This document shows positions 26,454 through 36,273 of a DNA stretch of 64,000 bases, one piece after another. The position numbers and the translations under genes were made by a program. Source of the stretch: Clostridium sp. SM-530-WT-3G. GTDB taxonomy: Bacteria > Bacillota > Clostridia > Clostridiales > Clostridiaceae. Numbering within the stretch: position 1 is the first letter of the stretch; each line of letters opens with the position of its first letter. The notes under the pieces are model-generated. The model searched no databases and was not told where the DNA came from. It saw only the letters and a list, made by a program, of their open reading frames with translations. Location of the stretch: positions 1-64,000 of the forward strand of contig NZ_JABAGC010000009.1 in the NCBI RefSeq assembly GCF_012843905.1. Reading direction: 5' to 3'.

Positions 26454-29270
26454 TTATCTTTTATTCTCGTTCCCATTAGATTTAAATTTAATTCTAAGAA
26501 AATATTTTACTACTTCATTTACCAATACTACAGTTGAACTTAAAATGAATATCTTTATCCACATGTATATATCTAATGGTACTGAATTGAAGAATTCTCT
26601 AAATAATTCTACACATATTACTTGAGCTATTGCAGTAATAACTATAATTTTAAGTGCTAATGTATTTCGTGTAAAATTAGGTATGATACTGTCTGTGCCA
26701 AATTCTCTGCTATTTAGTGCATTAAACAGTACACTAAATGAGAATAAGCAGAATAATACTGTTGATTCCTCTTTTGGAGAAGCATTAAGCACATTAAAGT
26801 TCTGTTGTAATAATAAAATAGATATTATATAAATGGCATTTAAAATAATTGTAGTCATCATTGTCTTTGTAATGATACTTGCATTTCTATTAATAGGCTT
26901 TCTTTTCATAACATAATTTCTAACTGGCTCAAGACCTAATGCTAATGCTGGAGGTCCATCCATAATTATATTCACCCATAAAAGCTGAATAGTTGTAAAT
27001 GGCATTCCTTTACCAGTAATCTGAGATAATATTGCTATAATAAAGGCTATTATATTAACTGTAAGTTGGAATTGAATAAATCTTTGGAAATTATCATAAA
27101 TTCCTCTCCCCCATTGAATTCCCTTTACTATTGTTGAAAAACTATCATCTGTTAATATTATATCTGCTGCATTTTTTGATACTTCTGTACCAGAGATCCC
27201 CATAGCTATACCTACATCAGCTTTTGATAATGCTGGTGCATCATTTATTCCATCACCTGTTACTGCAACGACTTCATTATTTCTTTGAAGCGCATTTACT
27301 ATTCTCATCTTTGTATCAGGTTTTGAACGTGCAACTATAGATATATGTTTGATTTCATCACATAATTCATCATCATTTAATGTATCAATATAAGATGATT
27401 CAACAGCTCTCATTCCATTATCTAAAAGCCCTAATTCATCTCCTATTGCTTTTGCAGTATTTATATTATCTCCAGTAAGCATTTTTACTTCAACGCCTGC
27501 TTCCCTTGCAATTTCAACAGATTCCTTTACATCTTGTCTTAAAGGGTCTCTTATTCCTACAAATCCAGTAAAAATCAAATTATCTAACTGATAATTTTCC
27601 TCATTCATTACATTTTCTAATTCTATTTTATCCAGTTTACAATATGCAAATCCCAATGCTCTCATGGATTTTAACTGTAGTTTTTGAATTTCTTCTAAAA
27701 TTTCACTTTTAATTGTTTCACTAAGCTTTACTAATCTGTCTTTTATTAAAATAAACGAACACTTTTCTAATATTACTTCTGGTGCTCCTTTAGTTAATAA
27801 TATATTTTCTCCATTTTCCTCAAAAATTGTACTCATTCTTTTTAAACGCGAATCAAATGGTTTCTGCCATATTATATTGTTACTAATTCTAAATTTTCTG
27901 TAATCAATATCTCTATAGTGAACAAGTAATGCACATTCTGTTGCACTTCCAATGTACTTAAATTGTCCTTCATATTCATCTATATCTGCTGTTGAATTCA
28001 ATAAACAATTTTCTTTAAAATAACTATTATCAGTATATAATTTTGATTCTTCTAAATTAGCTGATAATGTACATGCACTTTCTTCAATTCCACTTTCAAC
28101 TTCTTCATTAATATTAGAGTCATATGAGTATTGTCCTTTATCAAACACCACTTCTACTGTCATTCTATTTTGTGTTAATGTACCAGTTTTATCAGAACAT
28201 ATAACTGATACTGAACCTATTGTTTCACATGCTTCCTTTTTAGTTACAAGTGCATTTATTCTTGCCATTTTATTCATTGTTACTGCAAGAGTCATATTAA
28301 TTAAAGTTGGAAGTCCTTCTGGTACTGCTGCAACAATTAATGCAACACATATAGTAAATGTAGTTTTTATAGGTTCTATTGACTCTAAAAATGGAATAAT
28401 TCCACTAGTATCTATATCCAATAAATTTTTTGCTATCATATTGAATATCATGATTATAAATAATACCCCTGCAACTCCACCAGATATAATAGTTATCTTT
28501 TTACCTAATGCACCAAGCTTTACTTGAAGTGGTGTTTCACCTTCATCTTCATTTAAATTTTCTGCTATTTTACCCATTTCTGTCCTATCTCCAACACTTG
28601 TTACAACCATAGTTCCTCTTCCATATGCAACAAGAGTTCCACCAAAAAGCATATTAGTCTGTTTAGCTGGTACAGGATCTTGTTCAATAATCATACCTTT
28701 TGACTCAATTCTTTCAAAATCTATAATTAAATCTTCATTTTTACTTACGTCATCTGATTCACCAGTAAGCATGTCTTCTCTAACTTTTAAATTTATACTT
28801 TCTATGAGTCTTCCATCTGCAGGTATCATGTCCCCTGTTTCAACAAATACAATATCGCCTAATACAAGTTCACTTTTATTTATCTGATGTACTTTTCCTT
28901 TTCTTAATACCTTTACTTCTATATCCTCTGTAAGTTTTGATAATGCTTCAGCTGCCTTTTTTGATTTTCCTTCTGTAATCATACCAATACTTACACCTAT
29001 TATAATAGCTCCTATTATACCAACAGCATCAGTAAATTCTCCAATTATTGCACTTATAATAGCAGCTACTATAAGTATAAGCATCATCGGTTCACTTAGT
29101 GAATCTAAAAGATCTTTAAAAAAACTTCCTTCTTCTTTAACAGTAAATATATTTTCACCATATTTTTTTCTACTTTCTTCAACTTCCTTTCCCGTAAGTC
29201 CCTGATCCTGATTTACATCAAGTATCCTTAGGACTTCATTTTTGCTCATGTTATAAAATTTTTCTTTCAC
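26454..29270 (-). CDS. P-type cation-transporting ATPase (Ca2+/Mn2+ type)
   Basis: This 938-residue P2-type ATPase has the phosphorylation motif CSDKTGTLT at about residue 359, TGES in the actuator domain, KGAPE in the nucleotide domain, TGDGINDAPAL in the hinge and the TM4 motif VPEGLP typical of Ca2+/Mn2+ pumps. The start is GTG with AAGGA 8 bases upstream. It lies directly downstream of a yybP-ykoY riboswitch, which senses Mn2+; in streptococci and lactococci related ATPases under this riboswitch export Mn2+ or Ca2+. Mn2+ efflux is therefore the likely task, inferred from the leader rather than from pump residues alone. Confidence 0.9.
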   Translation of the reverse strand: MKEKFYNMSKNEVLRILDVNQDQGLTGKEVEESRKKYGENIFTVKEEGSFFKDLLDSLSEPMMLILIVAAIISAIIGEFTDAVGIIGAIIIGVSIGMITEGKSKKAAEALSKLTEDIEVKVLRKGKVHQINKSELVLGDIVFVETGDMIPADGRLIESINLKVREDMLTGESDDVSKNEDLIIDFERIESKGMIIEQDPVPAKQTNMLFGGTLVAYGRGTMVVTSVGDRTEMGKIAENLNEDEGETPLQVKLGALGKKITIISGGVAGVLFIIMIFNMIAKNLLDIDTSGIIPFLESIEPIKTTFTICVALIVAAVPEGLPTLINMTLAVTMNKMARINALVTKKEACETIGSVSVICSDKTGTLTQNRMTVEVVFDKGQYSYDSNINEEVESGIEESACTLSANLEESKLYTDNSYFKENCLLNSTADIDEYEGQFKYIGSATECALLVHYRDIDYRKFRISNNIIWQKPFDSRLKRMSTIFEENGENILLTKGAPEVILEKCSFILIKDRLVKLSETIKSEILEEIQKLQLKSMRALGFAYCKLDKIELENVMNEENYQLDNLIFTGFVGIRDPLRQDVKESVEIAREAGVEVKMLTGDNINTAKAIGDELGLLDNGMRAVESSYIDTLNDDELCDEIKHISIVARSKPDTKMRIVNALQRNNEVVAVTGDGINDAPALSKADVGIAMGISGTEVSKNAADIILTDDSFSTIVKGIQWGRGIYDNFQRFIQFQLTVNIIAFIIAILSQITGKGMPFTTIQLLWVNIIMDGPPALALGLEPVRNYVMKRKPINRNASIITKTMMTTIILNAIYIISILLLQQNFNVLNASPKEESTVLFCLFSFSVLFNALNSREFGTDSIIPNFTRNTLALKIIVITAIAQVICVELFREFFNSVPLDIYMWIKIFILSSTVVLVNEVVKYFLRIKFKSNGNENKR

Positions 29271-29414
29271 ACAAACACCATCCTTATTTATTTTTCAATA
29301 TATTTGTCACACTTTTATCCTACAAATTAATTTTAAAAATTTATATATCGCGTAATTTAAAAATTAAGTATGATAAAAATGTTTTAAACCAACTTAATAA
29401 AGTCTCATATAAGC

Positions 29415-29555
29415 ACAAAAAAGCGAAACTCACGTACAACTTTAGGTTGTACATGAGTCTCGCTTTTTAAGATTAGACCAGATTTATTCATAAATAAATC
29501 ATGATTGTTGACCTAATCACATATCATATATGCAAACTACTCCCTCAAGGACATT
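29415..29555 (-). ncRNA. yybP-ykoY Mn2+ riboswitch with overlapping terminator
   Basis: Read on the minus strand, the leader contains the conserved elements of this class: GAGGGAGUAG (29538-29547), GGUCAACA (29506-29513) enclosed by a GAUUAG/CUAAUC helix, and GCGAGAC (29458-29464). The aptamer's closing strand CUCAUGUACA is also the 5' arm of a long terminator hairpin (29417-29467) ending in UUUUUU. Metal binding should therefore sequester that arm and allow read-through into the ATPase gene. No covariance search could be run. Confidence 0.85.
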
Positions 29556-29670
29556 AAAATTCTATTAAACTACTACATTTATATAGTAAAATAAACCATA
29601 TAATTTGTCAATACTTAAATTATACATAAAATAATACACATTATTGAACTTTAAAATATATTTTAATTTC

Positions 29671-32600
29671 CTAATCGATATTATCCTTTATCTTATATCC
29701 ATCTTTAACATTATTCATGCTTGATGTCACAGTTTCTTTTACAGCCCATATTATAGGAAGATATAAATTAATTCCAAAAACTGCCCCAAATGCACCATAA
29801 GCATACAACTTCTTAAAAAATGCTCCAGCAAATGAATTAAATAAATCGTGAATTTCTTTAGAATCCATAATTTTTATCTGTTCATGAGTAACAGTTTTTA
29901 AATCAACTGATTTTACTAATTCATTACTATTAATAATTATACTGTTAAGTGCCCCTTCAATAATTTTATTAGAAACTTTTCTCCTAAAATTAGAATCTAT
30001 AAAATCAAATTTAGAATCTATTATATTATCAGTAATCTTTTCTATCGAAGATTTAATTTCTCTTAGCACTTTATCATTAGATAATAAATTAATAAATACT
30101 TTTTCAAGAATCTCAGTAATCATACTTTCATTATAAATATCTTTAAGCATAGTATTACTTACTTGTTCATCATAAATATCAATTAAAACAGATTTCAATT
30201 CTTTATCTACAGCTTCATTAGAAAACGCCTTGTCAAGTAATATATCTGCTGCATAATATAAATCATTTCCCTTAATTCCTGCTAATATTCCATTCAATGG
30301 CATTGCTATTAATTTAGAAATAAATTCATTTTGAATTATATCACCAACATATTCTTGTAGATTTTCTTTATTCTTATCTAGATTAATTTTTAAGTTTTCT
30401 AATACATAACTAATATCGTCATGGAATTTATCTTTTATTCCATCTATGCTATTTAAATTAACAATCGCAAGTAAATGACTAATATTTTCATTATATATAG
30501 AATTAATTACTATTTTACATAGTCTATTAATTTCACTTGATAAAATATTACTATTTTGCCCCTTTTCAAATATGCTATTTAAAAGACCACTTATATCTAA
30601 CTCATCAGCTCTTAATTTTAATTCTTCTATATTCATAGGATAGATATCATTATCAAGGCTCTTTTGAATTAAATTATTTATTTCATAAAACTTCATGTCA
30701 ATAAATATAGGTATTTTCTTATTTACTGCAACAGATACACAGCTTTCAACAATGGCATCTCCTCCTGCCATCGAATATGCTATCTTTTCAAAGAAATTCA
30801 AATTATTATTAACTTGTTCCTTTACTTTATTCTCTATTAAAGTTTCATTATTCTTCAGTACCTTAGTTAACTTTTCAATAATTATATCTGTAACCTTATT
30901 TAAATTTTCATTAATTAAAATTCTAATTTTTCCACCAAATAACGATCCAATACTTTCATCTACACTAAATTCATTAGTAACTTTATTCTTTAAAACAGAT
31001 ATAGCTGCATATTTCATTTCATTAAAAACAAAACTTTCAGCATTGTTCACCATATAACTTTCTAATGACTTTTTCATATCTTCATTAACAATATCATTAA
31101 TAGTTCTATTGATTACTTTGCTATACTTGTCTTCAACCCTGCTTAATAAACTGTTTACTGATTTATAATCAATATTATTCAATATTTCCTCATATATATT
31201 AGCATTTATACTATTATTAATATTTGAATTTATATTATATAAAATATTATTTGATATGGACTCTTCAATAGTTTTATTATTAATTTTCTCAACTAAATAA
31301 TTAGCAGATAAATTTGCTATTTTATTTTTATTATTCTTCAATTTATCTATTAAAAGCAAAAATTTATTCTGTGATACAAAAGAATCCATATGAATATTGC
31401 TTATCTTGCAACCTATGTTAGAAACGTTTTTGTCCTCAGATATATTTTTAATTAGCTTTTTATAAATAAATTCTATAACATTATTTTTCTTATTGTTAAG
31501 AAGCTTCATTAAAACACTATAATTACTATTTTCAAAATACTCTATAGTATATTGTAATATATTTTCCTTATTATTTATTAATAAATCTTGTATTTTATTA
31601 CTATTTAATATATCATCATCAATTACTTTTCCAATGCTTTTACCAAGATTATCTTTATGTGCAGGTATATACCCTAATGCAAATTTATTAAGTAATGGTA
31701 TTTTACTTAATATTTTATTCTTTTTATATGGCTTAAATAGCATTGCTATAGCTATTACATTTGTAAGAACTCCAATTGCTCCCATAAGGACTATTGATAA
31801 AATCCCCTCTGAAACACTATTGTAAAAACCAAATATATTTACATTTTTAAAGAATGCTCCAAATGCAAGCCCTGCTATCAAGCCTAGTACTCCACCAAAT
31901 ATAGATAAAGGTTTTAATTCATTTCCCATAAATCTTTGTGCCAAGTCACAAATTTCTTCTTCATCATACTTAATCAAGTTATCATAGACAACTTTTCTAA
32001 CTTTACCTTTTAATAATTCTTCACTATTATTATCAATATAATTAATTAACTCATTTCCAATAATATTGCTTATATTTTCTTCTTCTAAAATTTTATCAAT
32101 AAGATCATTTATAGGTTTATTTTTATATTTATTAATAGCATCCCTTTCATAATCTATGGTTATGTTTATAATTTCATCCAATATTAATTTTTTATTTTCT
32201 TCAAATTTATCATATAGGTTGAAATTTATCATATAACCTGAAAGTTCCTTTTTTATTTTTTCAACTACTATATTCTTATTTTCGCTCAGAGTTTCTTTTA
32301 AATTATCAAATACATTTATTGATGGTATAAGCTTTTCAATTGGCTGTGATAACATGTTCTGTATTTTATCATTTATATATGTCTGCATATAATGACTTAT
32401 ACTATTTTTAAATTTATTCCTATTATCTAATATATATTGAATAATTTTTTCTTTTATTTTAGAATCAAACACCACATTAAAATCAAACTTTATCATTGTA
32501 CCTACAGTTTTTGATGCTAAAGACTCAATTAGCTCTTCTATAAGGCTCATACCATGCTTCTTATATTCACTTACCAACAACATACTTAATTTATTTATAT

Positions 32601-33921
32601 ACTCTTCATTAATAATATTATTATCTTTTAATAATACTATAACATCTTCAATTTTTGTCTTCTTTAAATATTCTTCTATTTTATTATTAAGTTCTTCTGC
32701 TGATTCATTATCCATAGTATAACCTTCTACATAAGACACTATCTTATTTACAACTTCATTTTTAGCGCTTACATTATCTAAGAAGAATTCACGTACTTTG
32801 GATATTATAAGTTTTTTAATATTTTCATCCATATTGCCTATAGCTTCGTCTATAGACTCCTCAATAACAGTATCAAGTTCATCTTTATTATTAAGTATCC
32901 ACTCTGAAACATATGGCATTATTACTGGAAGCCTTTGATTTATAAAATTAATTACCTTTTCACTGAATTCAGGACCTAAAAACTCATATATTGTATAATC
33001 TGTTTCTTCAGCAATTTTAATAAAATTATTTATAAGATTATATGGTAATTCATTGCCATTTTTATCTAAATATATATTAATTTTTTCAAAAATATATTTT
33101 GATATTGCCTTTTTCTCATCATCACTAATAAAATCTGAAAATTTCTTTTCTTTAAATTTTTGCTGAAATTTTTTAATTATATCATATACATCTGAAATTT
33201 CTAATACTTTATTTAAATTTTCAATAATCTTTTCTTCATTATCAACAAAACTAAAAACAAGCTCATCTGCAATATTATTTATATTATTAGTAATATGATT
33301 TTTTGAGTTTTCAGTTAAAATTCCATCAATACTAATATCTTTAATGCTATTATAAAAAGCCTTTTCTAATTGCTGTATCCCCTTATTTTTTTCCACTTCT
33401 TCTAAAATTATATTGTATATCTTTTCAGAACTATGTATTATTTCTCTATCATCAACAAAATCTAACAGCTTAATATTTTGTGCTAATACTTCTGCTAATT
33501 TAGATATACATGATTTCATATTACTTTTTGAAAACTCTAATATTGACTCTTCTGTTTTATCAAATCCAGATATCGCTGAAAAATTAAGTTCTCCAAAGGA
33601 TTCTTTTAATGATTTATCTATAAAATTATAAGCCAACTTATCTATAGCACTCTTAAAATCATCAGAATCAAATTGTGATTTTATAGTTTTACCATTTACT
33701 ATATCTCTTTCTACTAAATCACTTAATTCCTCTATAAATTTTTCCTTTCTATTTTTGATAACTCCTCCAAATTTATAAGGTAGAATAACCTTTTCACCAA
33801 TTCTAAAAGGTGTATATTCTTTAAACAGCATATTTACTGCATATTTATTTGTTATGTATCCTGCTATAGCTCCAGAAGTCCCCTGTAAAAGCCATAACAG
33901 TGTATTAGTTATATTCAACAT
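29671..33921 (-). CDS. Giant tandem DUF445 membrane-anchored protein
   Basis: This 1416-residue protein is about 3-4 times the usual DUF445 length. Its start GTSGAIAGYITNKYAVNMLFKEY (residues about 11-33) is the family's N-terminal signature. At about 672 a second hydrophobic patch (GGVLGLIAGLAFGAF), typical of the family's C-terminal anchor, is followed at about 712 by a second N-terminal signature (GVLTNVIAIAMLFKPY), and the chain ends with another anchor at about 1370. It therefore looks like two head-to-tail DUF445 units with very long helical, Asn/Lys-rich spacers. The ATG at 33921 was chosen over GTG because AGGTGA lies 6 bases upstream. The function of DUF445 is unknown. Confidence 0.8.
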   Translation of the reverse strand: MLNITNTLLWLLQGTSGAIAGYITNKYAVNMLFKEYTPFRIGEKVILPYKFGGVIKNRKEKFIEELSDLVERDIVNGKTIKSQFDSDDFKSAIDKLAYNFIDKSLKESFGELNFSAISGFDKTEESILEFSKSNMKSCISKLAEVLAQNIKLLDFVDDREIIHSSEKIYNIILEEVEKNKGIQQLEKAFYNSIKDISIDGILTENSKNHITNNINNIADELVFSFVDNEEKIIENLNKVLEISDVYDIIKKFQQKFKEKKFSDFISDDEKKAISKYIFEKINIYLDKNGNELPYNLINNFIKIAEETDYTIYEFLGPEFSEKVINFINQRLPVIMPYVSEWILNNKDELDTVIEESIDEAIGNMDENIKKLIISKVREFFLDNVSAKNEVVNKIVSYVEGYTMDNESAEELNNKIEEYLKKTKIEDVIVLLKDNNIINEEYINKLSMLLVSEYKKHGMSLIEELIESLASKTVGTMIKFDFNVVFDSKIKEKIIQYILDNRNKFKNSISHYMQTYINDKIQNMLSQPIEKLIPSINVFDNLKETLSENKNIVVEKIKKELSGYMINFNLYDKFEENKKLILDEIINITIDYERDAINKYKNKPINDLIDKILEEENISNIIGNELINYIDNNSEELLKGKVRKVVYDNLIKYDEEEICDLAQRFMGNELKPLSIFGGVLGLIAGLAFGAFFKNVNIFGFYNSVSEGILSIVLMGAIGVLTNVIAIAMLFKPYKKNKILSKIPLLNKFALGYIPAHKDNLGKSIGKVIDDDILNSNKIQDLLINNKENILQYTIEYFENSNYSVLMKLLNNKKNNVIEFIYKKLIKNISEDKNVSNIGCKISNIHMDSFVSQNKFLLLIDKLKNNKNKIANLSANYLVEKINNKTIEESISNNILYNINSNINNSINANIYEEILNNIDYKSVNSLLSRVEDKYSKVINRTINDIVNEDMKKSLESYMVNNAESFVFNEMKYAAISVLKNKVTNEFSVDESIGSLFGGKIRILINENLNKVTDIIIEKLTKVLKNNETLIENKVKEQVNNNLNFFEKIAYSMAGGDAIVESCVSVAVNKKIPIFIDMKFYEINNLIQKSLDNDIYPMNIEELKLRADELDISGLLNSIFEKGQNSNILSSEINRLCKIVINSIYNENISHLLAIVNLNSIDGIKDKFHDDISYVLENLKINLDKNKENLQEYVGDIIQNEFISKLIAMPLNGILAGIKGNDLYYAADILLDKAFSNEAVDKELKSVLIDIYDEQVSNTMLKDIYNESMITEILEKVFINLLSNDKVLREIKSSIEKITDNIIDSKFDFIDSNFRRKVSNKIIEGALNSIIINSNELVKSVDLKTVTHEQIKIMDSKEIHDLFNSFAGAFFKKLYAYGAFGAVFGINLYLPIIWAVKETVTSSMNNVKDGYKIKDNID

Positions 33922-34085
33922 TTTTTTCACCTCGCAAATATTTTAGCACAATTTGATTTTCAGTCCAAATTCAAGAAAAAATTCATTATGATAATTAATA
34001 TTTTGTTCAATATATATTGTATTATATCCATAATTTATTTTTACACTCAACTATAACATCCTTTTAACAAATAGTATTATTTTAT

Positions 34086-34122
34086 AAAAATAAGGACCTA
34101 TTTTCTTTAATAGATCCTTACT
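34086..34122 (-). terminator. Terminator after the first Na/Pi symporter gene
   Basis: TAAGGA.CTATT pairs with AATAG.TCCTTA, followed on the minus strand by TTTTTA, 11 bases past the stop. Confidence 0.75.
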
Positions 34123-34132
34123 TAATAATATT

Positions 34133-35803
34133 CTATTTATTTTCTTCCTCAACATATTGAGCAATATTTAATGCATGATCTGAAATTCTTTCTAAATTAC
34201 TTATTATATCTATGAATAGCACTCCAGTTTCAACATTATAATCTTTTTCAAGCAGTTTAGAAATATATTTTTCACGAATATCAATTTCAATTCTATCAAC
34301 GTCATTTTCGTATTTATAAACCTTCTTTATTTGATCTCCACTGCCAGCTTCTCTCATCTTTATAGCTAATTCTAGAGACATAACAACATGATCTTTCATT
34401 CTATTAAGTTCTTCTATTACATCTTTAGAGAATACAAGATTATCCTTCTTTAATTTGTATGCAAATTCAGCAATATTTTTAGCATGATCACCTATTCGTT
34501 CTAAATCATTAATTGTATATAATAAGTTTTTAACTGTTTTATGTTGCGTGTCATTTAAATTTAAATTATTGATTTTTACAAGATACTTAGTAATTGTCTT
34601 TTCGAATTCATTAATATTCTCTTCATTTTCATAAGCAAGTTTTATATCTTCCTCTTTTAAGAACATAGCTGATTTTACTGAAAGTTCAACATTTTCAAGA
34701 GCTAATCTTCCCATTTCATTAATTTCTTTTAATGCAGCTTCTATTGCAAAAGATGGAGTCTTCATAATTCTATCATCTAAATGATGCATTTCTATTCCAT
34801 CACCATTAGTAAGTTCTTTATCTTCATCTTTATCTTTTACAATGATGCATGAAGCCTTAACTAAAAAATTAGCTAATGGGAACATAATAACTGTAGTAAC
34901 TAAATTGAAAACTGTATGGAATAAAGAAATTTTAACACTATCAATAGATGATGCTGCAAGCGCCGTATTCACCTTAAATAATATAAATGCTATTGTTCCA
35001 AAAATAGTAACTCCAAAAATATTAAATAGTAAATTAATAACAGCTGTTCTTTTCGAATTCTTAGACGCACCTATACTTGAAAGTAATGCTGTATAACAAG
35101 ATCCAATATTTGATCCAAGACAGATATAAACTGCTGCATTCGCTGTAACTACACCATTCATAGCAAGAGTTTGTAACACCCCAACTGAAGCTGATGAACT
35201 TTGCATAATTGCAGTAACTACCGCACCTGCTAAAATACCTAATATAGGATTTCCACCTAACAATGCAAATGCTTTTGAGAATATTGGTGCATCTGTATAA
35301 GGCTTAATAGATCCAGACATCCAATCTAAACCAACAAATAAAAGGCCAAGTGCTATTAATATAGATCCTATGTTTTGTCTTTTTTCCTTCTTAGAAAACA
35401 TTACAAAAAGAGCGCCTATACCAATCATAAGTGGTGCATAAAAACTTGGCTTCATTACTGTAACTGCATCACCAAGCTGTCCTGCTGATACAATCCATGC
35501 TGTAATTGTAGTTCCAATATTTGCTCCCATGATTACTCCAACTGTTTGGAATAAATTCATAAGACCAGCATTTACAAAACCTATTACCATAACCGTTGTA
35601 GCCCCTGAACTTTGAATTATGGCTGTAATAAGAGCACCAACAAGTATTCCCATAAATCTATTATTTGTGAGAACACCAAGTAAATGTTTCATCTTGTCTC
35701 CAGCTGTTTTCTGAAGACCAGTCGCCATCATCTGCATTCCATATAGGAACATTCCTAATCCGCCTATAAATTGAAATAGCATTGAAAAATCGTCAAATGT
35801 CAT
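34133..35803 (-). CDS. Na/phosphate cotransporter with C-terminal PhoU domain (copy 1)
   Basis: This 556-residue NptA/YjbB-type symporter has two inverted membrane repeats, each with the QSS signature (IIQSSGATTVMVIGFVNAG near residue 65 and IMQSSSASVG near 205), followed by a PhoU-like helical domain at about 345-550 (two NLERI/NDLERIGDHA motifs). It probably imports or balances phosphate. The start at 35803 was chosen because GGGAG lies 7 bases upstream; an ATG two codons earlier touches it. A 10-bp-arm palindrome 53 bases upstream may be an operator. A paralogue lies at 45046-46659. Confidence 0.9.
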   Translation of the reverse strand: MTFDDFSMLFQFIGGLGMFLYGMQMMATGLQKTAGDKMKHLLGVLTNNRFMGILVGALITAIIQSSGATTVMVIGFVNAGLMNLFQTVGVIMGANIGTTITAWIVSAGQLGDAVTVMKPSFYAPLMIGIGALFVMFSKKEKRQNIGSILIALGLLFVGLDWMSGSIKPYTDAPIFSKAFALLGGNPILGILAGAVVTAIMQSSSASVGVLQTLAMNGVVTANAAVYICLGSNIGSCYTALLSSIGASKNSKRTAVINLLFNIFGVTIFGTIAFILFKVNTALAASSIDSVKISLFHTVFNLVTTVIMFPLANFLVKASCIIVKDKDEDKELTNGDGIEMHHLDDRIMKTPSFAIEAALKEINEMGRLALENVELSVKSAMFLKEEDIKLAYENEENINEFEKTITKYLVKINNLNLNDTQHKTVKNLLYTINDLERIGDHAKNIAEFAYKLKKDNLVFSKDVIEELNRMKDHVVMSLELAIKMREAGSGDQIKKVYKYENDVDRIEIDIREKYISKLLEKDYNVETGVLFIDIISNLERISDHALNIAQYVEEENK

Positions 35804-35855
35804 GTTCATTCTCCCATCAACACAGGGAATTTCTCCCTTGATATAATATTGTATT

Positions 35856-35883
35856 TTTGATTTACCTAAGTATGTAAATCAAA
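35856..35883 (-). promoter_or_regulatory. Palindromic operator-like site before the Na/Pi symporter
   Basis: TTTGATTTAC and GTAAATCAAA are perfect inverted repeats separated by 8 bases, 53 bases upstream of the start at 35803. There is no U-tract, so a protein-binding site is more likely than a terminator. A small AGGGA/TCCCT stem lies between it and the ribosome site. Confidence 0.5.
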
Positions 35884-35955
35884 TTTAAATAAACCGCAAG
35901 ATTTTGCATTATACATAGATAAATCTTACAATCTTCTTCATTATATCATATTTTT

Positions 35956-35988
35956 TTAATACGTAAAATATATTATTTTACGTATTAA
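35956..35988. terminator. Perfect AT-rich palindrome, terminator or operator
   Basis: TTAATACGTAAAAT and its exact complement are separated by 5 bases, with TTTTT on the left and ACTTTTT on the right, so it could terminate transcription on either strand. Its low GC content makes an operator equally possible. Confidence 0.45.
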
Positions 35989-36171
35989 CTTTTTAGAAGC
36001 AATCATATTATTTAATACTCCTAGATGCATTCTATACATAATAATTTCCTTTGCTATATCTAGAAGTTGTATTATCTAAATTTTATCAATAATCAGTCTA
36101 AGCATTCCCCTATGAACTACTAAAAGAACTAATTATTATAATAGTACTTTTCCTTTACTTTTTTCTTTCAT
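35956..36171 (-). pseudogene. Possible relic of a small Spo0E-like gene
   Basis: An ATG at 36171 with AAGGTGG 7 bases upstream opens a frame containing three stop codons (36138-36133 region and 36078 region) but then a coherent helix: LDIAKEIIMYRMHL followed by GVLNNMIASKKLI, reminiscent of the first helix of Spo0E-family aspartyl phosphatases. The frame closes inside a perfect 14-bp-arm palindrome at 35956-35988 (TTAATACGTAAAAT/ATTTTACGTATTAA), likely its terminator. The similarity is slight and the remnant may be chance. Confidence 0.25.
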
Positions 36172-36273
36172 TACTGCGCCACCTTAAAATTATTCAACTT
36201 CTTTACACTTTATATATAAATAAATGTCTAATATCTACTAAAATTATACTCACATAAATAATTACGATTTATA

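Noticed and set aside
29417-29467. Hairpin considered as an independent transposon end or a simple terminator of a plus-strand gene
   Set aside because: There is no plus-strand gene ending here, and one arm is shared with the yybP-ykoY P1 helix, so it is the expression platform of the riboswitch.
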